NCBI GenBank assembly: GCA_031213475.1
Contig: JARUPZ010000021.1
Coordinates: forward strand, 3,617,545 to 3,681,544
From: Nereocystis luetkeana
Taxonomy: Eukaryota; Sar; Phaeophyceae; Laminariales; Laminariaceae
Length of the DNA: 64,000 nucleotides
Direction: 5' to 3'
Shown: piece by piece, positions 1 through 12,900 of the stretch
How the letters are laid out: the number at the start of each line of letters is the position of its first letter
Position numbering within the stretch: position 1 is the stretch's first letter
The notes under the pieces: model-generated
What the model saw: only the letters and a program-made list of their open reading frames with translations
The model's database searches: none
Told to the model about the DNA's origin: nothing
Position numbers and translations under genes: made by a program

Positions 1-3000
1 CCGCCCACACTACCTCGAGGAAGGAGCAGCACACGTGCTCGGCTATCGACAGCCGATGCCTCCGACGAGCCGGGGCGCTTGACGCCACCGCAGCCGATAG
101 CGAAGAGACTCCTGCTTCTGCTGTCGCTTCGTCACTAGAAGAGCAGCTAGAGGTGGAGAAGAGGCAGCGTCAGTCGCGCCGGGCAGGAATTCGCAGGTGT
201 CTCACTCGGGGAGCGGCCTCCTTGGCAACCTTTACCTTCGGGGCGACTGCTGTCTCGGGACTGTCGGCCGATTTGCAGCACAGGCTGGGCGGTGCGGTGT
301 CGATTCCCGCGGCCATGCAGTCCGCGCAGGCGTCAGTCTTCAAGCCGTTCGGCAAGCGCTCGGTCGAGGAAAAGCTCGGAAACATCCCAGCCTTCATGGT
401 GACCAACTCCAAGGGATCACCTTACCTCACGCCCAACATGGAAGGGGGACACCAGGTTGGTCGGCGGGGGGGTGAGGGCGGGGGACTACTATTCATATTA
501 ATACCAGGTACCTGGTACCAGGTATTGAATATGATACCGCGAGAGATGAGGTAGGGTACGAGTTCTACAGTCGGTAGCAGTAGGGTACGAGCGCATACCA
601 GTAAGTATGATGCGAGCACTACTAAAGTACTCGCGGACTACAGCAGTAGGAATGAGGTGCTACGTTGAATAGGGAGTGGGAGCATGAGGGTGTGTCGATA
701 TCGTCCTGTCGTCCTGTGCCGCCGGCGATTCCGCGCACGCAAATGCGCCCGTTGTCGGTATCGTACGGTTATGTACGGAGTACTGCGGCACTTGCTGCCT
801 GTAGTCTGTAGTCGGACTTGCTGTACATACGTGATCATGATTGCGATCGTGACCGTTTTTGGTGTACGTAAGATAAGAGAGGTTTGTGGTACCTCTGGTA
901 TCGCTGTGGTCTGGAGGATATTCCCTGTTTTGAAGTACAAACATGTAAGCGCGCAGTCAAAACAGAGGAGGAGGAGCTAGATAAATACGTACCTGGTAGA
1001 ATGTTTGCGACAAAGGTAAAAAAAAAAAAACTTGGACTTCCGCTAAATAAAGTGAATATCCTTCCCTTCCCGATTTCGGTGTGTTTGCGAGTGAGGTAAA
1101 ACAAATCCTGCAGGCGACGCCTCCGAAAATAAGAAGGGGAGGGGGGAGGTGAGGCAAACGCGGCAAACGAAAAAGGAACGAAAAACAGAAAAAAAAAACA
1201 GCTTGGGCGTAGCAACGGCAGCCCAGCAACGTTTTGGCGGCAGAGTTGACAGCGGTGCCACCACTGCCATCCCAAGACCGCAAGCAGCAGCACAGCAAGC
1301 GGCAGCTAGCAAGCGCTAGCCGCAGCTAGGGGCAGCTTGAGTAACAAAAATAAACAGCGTCAGCACCAGCACCAGCACCAACCAGCTTCCCTTTTGGATT
1401 GCCTGCTGCTGCTGCTGCTGCTGCTCCTGCTGCTGCTCCCGCTGCGCTCAGTCTACGCACCCCACAGCACCGGCGGGCTCCGCTCCGCCGCCGCTGTCGC
1501 GCCCGCTGCTGCCCCTGCTGCTGCGGCTGCTGCCGCTGCTGCTGTTGCTGCTGCAGCAGCTGCAGTGTGGTGGAATCGAAATGATACACGAGCTGTCGCG
1601 CTCTGTACGAGCACGAGTACGAGTACGAGTGTGATTGCGAGTCCTTTTTTGGGACGAAGCATCCTCCACGTCGTCACCAAGTGGGCGAAAGCGTGTACCG
1701 TACGTAGCAGCGGCGGCGGCCCGCTGGCACAATCCAACGCCGCTCGTGCGCGCTATACTCAAGCTACACCTCTCGAGCCTCTGGGCTCCCAGCGGTTGTC
1801 ATGATGCGTACAGCAAGCAGCATTGTGGCATGGAAGATGCTCGGTGTTTTGATCAATCGAGATTTGAGATGATGCGTTTTGCGTCGGGATAATGCTCGGT
1901 GTGTGTACGTAGGCCAATGAGACAGAGCCAAAAGTTACCGCAACTTTTGATGAAATCCCGACTTCGCTGAAGTACTTTTCGCGTTTTTTTTCAGAAATTT
2001 ACCTCAAAAAGTGACCTCGGGAGAAATTTTGGAGAAGTAAAAGTAAAAAAAAACAAAATCGCAAACACTCCAGTGATAATTTATAATTTTACGACGACTT
2101 TTTTAGGCCTACGTATGCCAATGGAAACGCAACGTCAACAATTTTTCTCGTTCAAAAATATCAGTGATGGCAATTCCGGCGATTTGACCTAGTTCCGGCC
2201 GTGGAATTCCCTGTTTTGGGCAATTCCAGTTCCGGCCGGCAATCCCGGCGATAGCGGGCCCCGAAACATCGAGGGGCCCCCGTAGGTTCAGTTTCTCAGA
2301 ATTCGGAGGCACCTCCATGATCCATGTGCGATGTCTGTGAGCTGCTGCCGCGCGGACTGCGTGTGTGTTGCTTTGCTGTGCTGCTGGGCTGTGCTGCTGT
2401 GGTGTTTTCTATTTTCCTATGCTGCTGCTGTTCTTTGAATGCGCCCCCCCCCCTCAGGTAGGGGGGGGGGGTCTGCATATACCGCGGACCCCCTTGAGAA
2501 GTCCATAACTCCGAGGGGGAAAAAAAAATCCGTCCGGCTGGATACAATTCCGGGGAATTCCGGAATCGCCGGAATTGCCATCACTGAAAAATATTGCTTC
2601 CAAAATACAGCCGAAAATATCCTCGTATCGTACCGCCGCTGTGGGAAGAAAGAGAAAAAGAATGTTCGACTTTTTCTTGTTTTTTCTCACGGCTGCAGGC
2701 GGCGCAATTTTCATTTTCTGGTTGCAAATTGTCAAAACGCTGATAGAAATCAGCTCGTGCGACGATCGACGCTCGATCTCAACATAGACTCAGCCCACGG
2801 CCAACCCGCTCGGTGTCCGGCAAGGCGAACGAGTATAGATGACGGCCTCGAAGATATCAGGTGGATACATGGTCTGCGGGGTGAGAGCTTGCCGGCGGCG
2901 TCCTACGGTATCCTGCCAAACCTGAAAAAAAACTATTTTTTTGCCATTCAAGACCGATCGAGAATTTTTGTCTTCTGTTTTGTGCACACCAGCGGCCAAT

Positions 3001-3555
3001 TGTTGTGTTATCGTACGCCTGGCCAGCTCCCGCCACATGACACCGGCCATTGTGTGAAGACGGTGGCCCTAGGGTAGGTCGGAGCCCCTAACGAGCGCAC
3101 TCCGTTCAGAATTCATGGCGCAGTCGTTGGTTTGGTCGATCGATGCCTGTCGAGGACTCGGAATCTCACCGCTTCGAACCAAACGTCCGCCTGAGTTTTT
3201 CTCAAGCCGATCTTGGTCCAACATCGGCCCCAGATTTTGCTGTTTTTGGGCTTTTCCAAAAGTTTGGAACTTCTCCGTTTCAGGAAACGTGCCCATAGCA
3301 AGCTTTACCTGAAAAAGTGTGTCGGTTATCTTTGGAATTCAAAGTTTTTATGGGAGCTTTACGTTTCCAGTGGCATAGGTCTCACATTCCCGACCATATT
3401 TTGGTACAGGAAATCACGGTTCACTACAATGAAAGACATGACGCACAGCAGTAGTGGTCGACAGCAAAGCCCCGCGGATGATCAGCGCACCGGCATCATC
3501 CGAAGGACTCCGAGCAGCCAAAAAGCGGCAAAGCAGTTGTTTTCGTTTTGGACCG

Positions 3556-3598
<43 letters not shown>

Positions 3599-6500
3599 TA
3601 CCCGCGCCCCTCTTTGCATCGCGTCCACGTCTCCCCTTGCTTTCGCGCAGATGGCGGTGTTTTTCACCAACCTCGCAGACGCCCAGGAAATGCTGCGGGA
3701 GATGGTGCAGAACCCTTCCTACGCAAAAGAAGCGCGCATCCTAGTCGTGAGCATGGAGAAGGCGTACGGCATGGTCAAGAAGGGACCAGTACAAACGGGG
3801 TGCGTACGTATCGTACGTATCGTACGTATATTGCTTTTTTATGTCGCTACTATTAATAGGACCTCGTACTTCGTATACCACTCTTCTGACAGAAATGTAA
3901 GGACCCTTTAGTATTTGTATTTATGCCTATACGCTCCTTATTTTTCCGTCCAGTGATAGGCACGTTTTCAATGCAGAGGTCGAGATTTTCTTGTTGGGCC
4001 TCATATTTAGCAAGCTGCGTATAATCCTTCGGTCGCGCCTGCTCGTATACGGGTTGCCTATGGGTGAAGGCGTTTTTCCTTCTCGCCAAACGGTTGTGGG
4101 GCGGCTTCTTCTTCCTTCTTCTTATTGTCGTTTTTTTTTCAGCTGGCGTGATGTGGATAACTTTGTTCGAAAATCATCTTCGCGAGCTGCGTGTGACACT
4201 TGCAGCAGCCAGTCGCGTCTGACGCGTATGTCGGATATAGCTTTTCGTAGTGAAGGATACGATCGTATAGGCCGGTGGGTAAGAATATAGATAGCACGCT
4301 AGGGCTAGGGTGGGTGGGACCTTATGTAAACGGTCAGCCTTCAACCATATTGCGGACGAGGAATACAGCACCCTCGTTGTGTAGCTCCTCCAGTACGCTT
4401 CGCTTTTCGTAGCCGTTGCTGCTGAAGCGTTTTGTGCTAAAGCGTTTGTCGGTGGGGGCGGTCGGGGGAGGGGGGGGGGGGGGGGGGGGGGGGGATTTTC
4501 TTGTCTCGGCGTGACGTGCTGTGGTCGTGACTGCCGCGAGATAAAATGCACCATTGTTAATAGCACCAACTTACAAACGACAGGACAGAAAGGCTGGTTG
4601 GTGACTGACTGACAACAACTTTTCCTGCTGCTTTGAGGATTGTCAGGGGATACGAAAAATAAATCCCCGGGGAGGAAACGCCTCCAACGCTTGGTGCAAG
4701 AACTGTCTGCCTCGTCGGTAAAAACCCGACATGCTCCGTCCCGGTATTGTAGGGATGCGAGGGTCCATGGTCATGCGACTACAGTACGGTCATGCATGAG
4801 ATCGAGTACATCTCTCCTGTCGAGTACACCCCCCCTCCACCCCGAGGACGAAGAAGGCCTCCCCCGAGAGGGCAGCTTTCGACGTCCTCCGCTCATTGTC
4901 AACGAATCATGTTTCTGTTTTGCGGTCGGTTGGGCATGGCCATTTATACACGGCATCGTGAAGGCGTGAAACTTTCAGCGTCACGGTGCAGCCAATGCCC
5001 CGCGCCGCAACGGTACCCCCTCCCCCCCACCCCCCTTCCCTCACCCCCGCCCCCGTCATCTCTGTTATACCTTTTCCCGGTGCCGAACAGGTACAGGAAC
5101 GACGAAGGGCGGGAAGAGTCCATGGAATTTAAGCTGGAGCGGGACATGCACTCTGTCCAGAAAGCGATGAGGCTGGGCTTGGAAATCGACCCTTCTGCTA
5201 TGTCCGTCGATATCCCGGTGTTTTTCGCGGAGGGCCTGGAGGTGGGGCATTTTTCTTAAATTTGTGACGTGTGTGTGTTTTTTTTTGTCTACAGAGGCGA
5301 AGAGGGAGGGTGGAGGGGTAGGGGGTAGGGGGAGGGGGTACTCGATATCATGCATGGCCGTAGTCGTATGACCATTGTACGGGGGGGAGAGGTTGTACTC
5401 ATTATCATGTATGGCCCTAGTCGTATGACCATAGGTCCTCGCACCCCTACAATGCCGGGACAGAGCACGTCGGGGTTTCACCGACCAGGAAGACATTGCT
5501 TGCACCAAGCGCGAAGCGCCGTGAGGTGTTGGGCGAGTCGCATGAAGGCTGAGCTGCATCCTACGAAGAACCGCTTTTGAGAAGGGACGGGTTTTCTTGC
5601 ATATGGATGGCAGCGTCAATGAATTGTTTTTTTTTCTGGTGAGGCCACTACCAGAGACAGCAATGCCTTATCATATACCCCTGGTACACACTACGTGATA
5701 TGATTGCTCCCCTTGTGCGGAGTCAAGGTTCTCCCCTCACAAAAAAATTCTAACTCGACCGCCCGCCGTGGTGCCCACCCCCGAAAAAAAATAAAAAAAA
5801 AAATAACCGGTACCCTGGTTGCCTTGCTCACGCAGCGAGAGGCGTGTTATACAGCGTCGTCTCCAACCGGCGTCGACCCAACCTGTTTACCCGGTATATT
5901 CACATTTTATGAATCAAGTAATACCAGGCAGGATCTACACACCGGGAAAAAAAAAATCCCCACTATGTACGTACGGTACTATTGCAGTATTAACAGTGGC
6001 AAGCTACAGTACGTACCGGGTACAAACCTGGGTATGTACATTTTTCAAATGTAGACACTCAAGACACGCACGTGTTCGTGGTGCCCGGGAAAATGTCCTG
6101 CTCATGTAGAGGCTATACGTAAAACCCGTGTCAACCCCTTTAGAACCGCAGTCCCGTCTGGGGACAAAAATACTCGAAATTTGACTGGTTTGTCCCCAGA
6201 ACGGGACTGCGGTTCTAAAAGGGTTAACAAGTACATGCGCGCTCGATGGTAGTGGTGATGAAGGTGTCCGAATATTTTTATAGAGCAGTGCCAGGCGTGA
6301 AATACACACCGGAAACAAACCCCACTAGTGGCGTGCAACCTCGCAAAAATATTTCCCAAATATATGGACACACATAATCCCTAAATTCTGCAGCTTCTGG
6401 AGCGGGTGTTTTTTGTCGTCGCTCCCTCTCGCATACGGGACGTGTGTCCCGCATGAGTCCATGTAAATAAACCCGGAGCACGCGTGATCGAAGTGTGACG

Positions 6501-6933
6501 CATTGCTTGCTAAGGTGAGCTCCGACGAAAATCCTCGATCTCACGGCTTTCAAATCCTGTAAATTTTTGTATGTATGAACCTGCGTATTTCGCGCCATCT
6601 TGCCAAGTTTGCCCCTCTCACGCCCCCAGTTGAGTTTCTTCTCTTAAGATTAGACACATCTTGTCGCTATGTAGTATTACGGGGGGATCATAGTTAATAA
6701 GACCAAATATTGTTAGTAAAAATGGTTAAATATGTACCAGTAGGTTTTTATGTAAACCACAGGTCTTACTAACTATGACCCCCCGTAACAGTGATGATGG
6801 TATTTAAGTACCAGGTATACATTTTTTACTACACAGTAATAGCAGGTATCAGGTATGAAATACGTACCAAAAAAGGGGGAGGGGGGGGGGGGGATTCTCT
6901 CTCATGACAAGCTACGTGTTATTTTTATTACTA

Positions 6934-6993
<60 letters not shown>

Positions 6994-9900
6994 GTTATTG
7001 TCATTGTTATTATTGTCATTATTATTGTCATTATTATTGTCGTTATTATTGTCATTATTATTGTCATTATTATTGTCATTATTATTGTCATTATTATTGT
7101 CACTATTATTGTCATTATTATTGTCATTATTGTTGTCATTATTATTGTCATTATTATTGTCATTATTATTGTCATTATTATTGTCATTATTATTGTCATT
7201 ATTATTATCATCATTATTATTAGTATTCTCGCAAGTATAGACACACCCACTCCTTGAATTCTGCAGCTTCAGATTTTGTATTCCTCACATGCGGACTCGT
7301 ATACCCGGCATGAGGCCGAATAAAACCAGTAGTACGCGAGATGGAAGTACCACACACAGCTCGCAAAGATGAGTTTCGGCGAAATCCTCGGTCACACAGA
7401 TGTTGTATTTTTTTGTTTTTAAATTTAATGCAGGGGGGCGGGGAGGTATAGGTTGGGGAGGGGGGGGGGGTATAAATGTGCGAAAAAAGCCCAAAGTGTT
7501 CCTGTTGTTCGTTACAATGGTAGCGGAGATGGGCACTGTTCCTCGAGTTGTTGCCTATTAATTGTGTGTTTGTTCATTTCTTTGTAGAGGTAAGGAGGCG
7601 GGGGCAGCCGTGGGGGGGTGTACTCGATAGGAGAGATGTACTCGATCTCATGCATGGCCGTAGTCGTATGACCATAGACCCTCGCATCACTACAATGCCG
7701 GGACGGAGCATGTCGGGTTTTCACCGACCAGGCAGACATTGCTTGCTCCAAGCGCGAAGCGCCGTGAGGTGTCTGGCGAGTCGCATGAAGGGTGAGCTGC
7801 ATCCTACTGGCGGCGGTGGGGGGGGGGGGGGGGCACTCGATAGGATATGCAAGGCGCTTCGCTCCGCGGGCGGCCTACGCCGCCCGCTGCGCTCGCTCTG
7901 GAAGGAAAAAAGTACATCAAATTATGCGAAGTGACAGAGGTCCACGATTGAGTTTAGGTCGTAATTGCAAACCGGCGACTTGATAATGCCAAGAGTCCCG
8001 CCGCCATGCTTCAAGAACAAACAGCTCCGACGCCAGCTCGAATGCCACATATGCGCTTCGCGTCGCGGATGTCGTACGTACGTACATACCCCAGGTAGGA
8101 TACTGCTGTTGTCTGTACTTATTTTCTTCTTTCGATATACTCTTATGTCTGTACTCGTATGTAGGAAGAAGGCGAAAGCACAGCACGGCACAGCAGCAAA
8201 AAAAAACAAAATGAAACCGAAAACTCGGAAAAGGAAAAAATCCCCGTCCCCTCTCGTGTAATAATGTTCTGCCTGATTGGAACACCTTGCACCCGGTCAA
8301 AAAGAAGAAAAGAAAAAAAACGCACAGAAGAGCTTCTCTCTCAGCCTCGTACGCCGTCTGCCCCTCTCGCGACCACCTCGCTACCGATTCGGTCCGGGTA
8401 AAGCTTTTATCACTCTCTGCCACAATCAGCCCCGTCGCCCGCCCCGCGTGAAGCCCGGTGCTCACCGTGGCCGTCGTTCGCCAGCTCGATAACGTTGGTG
8501 TTCAAACTGCACACCTCCCTCTTTCAAATTCAGCGTGGTCGCAAAAATAAGCACCGCTTGAATAGTATCTTGCCCTCCTGAACGACCTTTATAAACTCGT
8601 ACATACTCTATCAATAATCATAAATCGAAGCCAGACAAAGCCCGTTCATGCATCCCTCGTGTCTCGAGGCACACGCGACGCCTAGGCACGAAAGCGGCGA
8701 CCGCGCTCCTTGCAACCCCCCCTCTACCCGCCAGCACCCGCTGACACCCGCGACGGTGCCGGGTCCTCCCGCGATGCCGTACTCGGAGAACACGCACGCA
8801 CACGAAACGAAAGAAGAAAAAAGGAAGAAACGGCCGAGAAAACAAAGAACTGCTGGAAAGGTCCGGCAAGTAATGAAAGGAGGCGGTTTGGAAGTGGGAG
8901 CTCTGAGAGGCCAGGGATGCACCAACCGAGCACGCTCAGGGGTTGTGATCTAAGTATGTAGTTCTATGTACTCAATCTTAGGCATGGCCGTAGTCGTATG
9001 ACCATAGAGGGGGGAGGGGAGGGTACTCATTTGTTGCTTGCCTTAGTCATTTGACCATCGAGATAAAGGGAGAGACACTCATTGTCATGCATGGCCGTAG
9101 TCGCAGGACCATAGACCCCGGGGGGGGGGGGGGGGCGGGGGGCAGGGGGCGCAAAGTAAGACGCGCAAGATACGCTTCTGCCGTACGTTGAACAACAGAC
9201 CTTCCGTCTTGATTCATGTGAAATAAAAATCATCGCCGCCCTTGCTGTTGCTTGCTTCACATCCACAACCGGTTGGTATACTTACTTTAATGGGGAGGCT
9301 ACGGTGGGCGTGACACCTAAATATTTTCCGAGTCCCCTTGCATCTTTAAAGGAAATTTACGCATATAATCACCTAAAAACACACCTGGTAGTATTTCTGA
9401 GTCAAGCGTATATACAGGCACAATTCGATGCGAGTCGACGAGGGAAGAAAAGGCTGAAATCTTCTCGCGATAAAAATGAAGGCACGTACCGTAGCGGGAA
9501 GGGGGGAGAAGAGCCTGCTATGTGACCCCGGATCTGAGTTACGAGTTGGAAGGAGAGAGAGAATAAGATGTGCGAAGATAATGAATGGGATGAGCAAAAA
9601 AAATAAAAAAATAAAAAATACAGAAAGAAGCATGAGTTTTGTTGTGTCAACCAACCGAGTTCACTCTTTGATAGGCATGGAGGAGACCGAAAGAGGGCGT
9701 GACCCTCGAGTACATCTTGCTTGGTGTGCTTGGCTGCGCGTGTGGAGTGGAGGAACACGAGCAGACGGCACGACGCTGACCGCTGCCGACTGATAGGCCT
9801 GGGCTAGGTCCGCTGTTGTGGCCCATTTGGCGCTGCACTCCCGTCGGCAAGGGCACAAAAATTGTGCATTTTGCTGATGCCACGGAACACGAGGTCTCCC

Positions 9901-12900
9901 GCCCGTTCTACTGGTGGCAGACATGGCCCCAGAAGGGCAAGGGCCTATGTACTAGACAAGTGTGTTACGAGGGTGTTTTGTTGTGAGTGTACTAGCTCTT
10001 GTTGCCGGCGGCCCCTTGTGCTCGCCGTGCTACGGTAGCTACCCCCGTCTCCGTTCGACCTGGTGTTTCTTGACAATGTGGCATTCTGCGGTGCGAGAAA
10101 AACTGCCACTCGCGAGGGAGGGAGGGGGGGAGGGAGGGAAGGAGGGAGGGAGGGAGGGAGGGTAGGAGGGAGGGGAGGAGGGAAGGAGGGAGGGAGGGAG
10201 GGAGGGAGGGAGGGAGGGAGGGAGGGAGGGAGGGAGGGAGGGAGGGAGGGAGGGAGGGAGGGAGGGAGGGAGGGAGGGAGGGAGGGAGGGAGGGAGGGAG
10301 GGAGGGAGGTAAGGAGGGAGGGAGGAAGGGAGGGGGCACATAGGCGGGGGTAGAAGTTAACCCGACGCTGCGCAGCCCCAGGTGAACTTTAAGGCGACCA
10401 ATCCCCTCCAACGCTTACACCCCTCGGACAGATCATGATCTATCCATCTATCTGTAGATCATCTCGTTCCTCACACCTGCTGTCGTGAGAGGATTCTGCA
10501 CGATCTGCATACTATTACTGACCCAACACGGGAAACATGTGCTACAGCTCTTGCAGATTATACGCCTCCGCCGACCCGGCGACATGAGCTAGAAAAACAC
10601 ACGAAGCAGGGACCTATCTTCTGTGAAAGAGCTAGATCATCAAGCGGGAATTATCTGTAGATGATCTGCCCGAGGCTTTGAAGCTTATCTCCCGCCCCGC
10701 CCCCCGTCAACGCGACTGTGCTTTTTTTCCCGATCAATGATAGGTTTCGCGGGACGGAGGCGCGGTGAGCCCGCTTTTTCTGGACCCGGCGGACCTGCTG
10801 GCGGCGTGGCAGAAGGCCGCCGCCGAAAATACGGACATGCCGGAAAAGCCCACGATCAAGGTGATCCCCTCCCCGCCGACCCCCGTCGCGGGTTCCCTTC
10901 CCCGCCTCTGCCTGTTCTGAAGCTGTAGATGGAAGCCCCCTATAACCTTGACCCCCCCCCCCCCCGCCGTTGCCGCCGCCGCTTACTTTCACCCATGTCC
11001 CTGGCTGTTCTGGGGCCGTAGATGGGACCCCCGCCCCGCCGTCGCCGCCGCCTCCTCGTTCAATCCCCCGCCCCCAGCTGTTCTGGGGCCGTATAGATGG
11101 AAATCCCCTAACCCCGCCCCCGCCGCGGCCTTATTATACCACCCCGTCCCCTGCTGTTCTGGGGCCGTAGATGAACCGCCCCTACTCCTGACCCCCCCCC
11201 CCTCGTGGTAGCCGCCGCCGTACCCACCGCCTCCTCCTTTGACGCCCCCCGCTCCTGACTGTTTGGGGCCGTAGATGGAACTCCTCTAGCCCTGACCCCT
11301 CCCCCCCCGTCGCTGCCGCCTCGTTTCACCCCCGCCCCCGGCTGTCCTGGGGTCGTAAAGCGGAATTCCCCTGACCCCCCATCGCTGCTGCCGCTCCCTC
11401 CTTCCACCCCCGCGCCCGACTATCCTGGGGCCGTATGGAACTCCCCTGCCTATTCCAGCGCAACGTGGCGACCATGCGCTTACCCTTCTGCACCTGCGAA
11501 AAATATTTTAGGTCTTATCTATCACTTTGCTATTTAGGTCCTTAACGCCATCTCTCCTGCGGGAGGATTTCGCAACCCGAAGAAAGTACCCGAAACTGCG
11601 TTTTTTACGTTATTTCACGTGTTTTAGAGGCAGAGTCCGACGGAATCGGGCTCGCTTTTCTCAGAATACTCGCGGCCTTTCTGTGAGAGGTATCTCGACC
11701 CATTATTTTTTTTTCCGGGAGCGTTGGTCGAATTTTTACGGTGTTTGGCACCTCCGGACGAAAACAAATCAGGAAGAGATTGCCAGATATTCATCGACGT
11801 TTTATCCGAAAAATTGCCTTGTTTCTTTAGACAAAATCGCACCCAAAGCTGACTTATAGAGGAAATTGGGATTTATCGACAGTTTTTCAAACTGCTATCC
11901 TGAAGAAACGGTAAACGGCGTTGGGTGCCTCTCGCGAAACTGGTGGTGGGATTAAAAAACAGACACGTGACCGATTCCCCCGTTTCCCGGATTAAACACG
12001 CCTACGAAGATGCTGAAGTCTCCGTTTCCAGCTATGGAAATAAGTATCTGGTATGCCGTAAGAGATGGCCTAAGCCCGAGCACTGTGTTCTCGAAATGCG
12101 TGTCCACTTGTAACGATTCTAACTGTGGTAATTTGTTCCCGGGAGTGTTTGGTGGTGTCAGGCTTGGCACGATTTTTGCATGCGTATGTGTCGTGATTTA
12201 CCGGAAGCTCAGTATCGGGCACCTGGTATTTAATACCTGGTACATATTTATATATATAATTTATTTGTACACTTACAGTAGTATAAAATCAAGAAACAAC
12301 AGCTGTGAGAAGGAGGATTTCGTCGAAAGTACTATTTGCAACCTGCGCGTACTGCATACTGCGGGTTTTAATTTAGCCTCATGCAGTGTATACAGTCCGT
12401 ACATGAGGAAGACAAAATCTGAAGCTGCAGACTTCAAGGAGTGGGTGTGTCTATTTCTGGTAAATAATATAGAACCACGTACTTAGATCTCACTTTCTGA
12501 GCGTGCTCGGTTGGTACATCCCTGGCCTCTCAGAGCTCCCACTTGGGAACCGCCTCCCTTTATTACTAGGCGGACCTTTCCAGCGGTTCTTTGTTTTTTC
12601 ATCTCTCTTGGCACTTTCGGTCCTTTCTTCCTTTTTTCTTCTTTCGTGCCGTGTGCGTGCGTGTACTCCGAGGACGGCGCCGTGAGCGAGCCCGGCGCCG
12701 TCGCGGGTGTTAGCGAGTGCTGGCGAGTAGAGGGGGGGTTGCAAGGAGCGCGGTCGCCGCTTTCGTGCCTAGGCGTCGCGTGTGCCGCGAGACCCGATGG
12801 AGGCATGAATGGGCTCTGTCCGGCCTCCATTTGTGATTTTTGGTAGAGGACGTACGAGTATTTAAGGGTCGTTCGGGATCGCAAGATAACATTCAAGCGA

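Noticed and set aside
6855..7257. Frames of 80-120 codons on both strands
   Set aside because: Pure products of the ATT / ATTATTGTCATT repeat.
9829..9950. A possible extra TIC22 exon (frame with EVSRPFYWWQTWPQKGKG)
   Set aside because: Exons 3 and 4 already join in phase across a conserved block, leaving no room for an insertion in the family alignment.
9992..10411. Pro/Ser repeat protein on the minus strand
   Set aside because: Translation of the (GGGA)n microsatellite inside a TIC22 intron.
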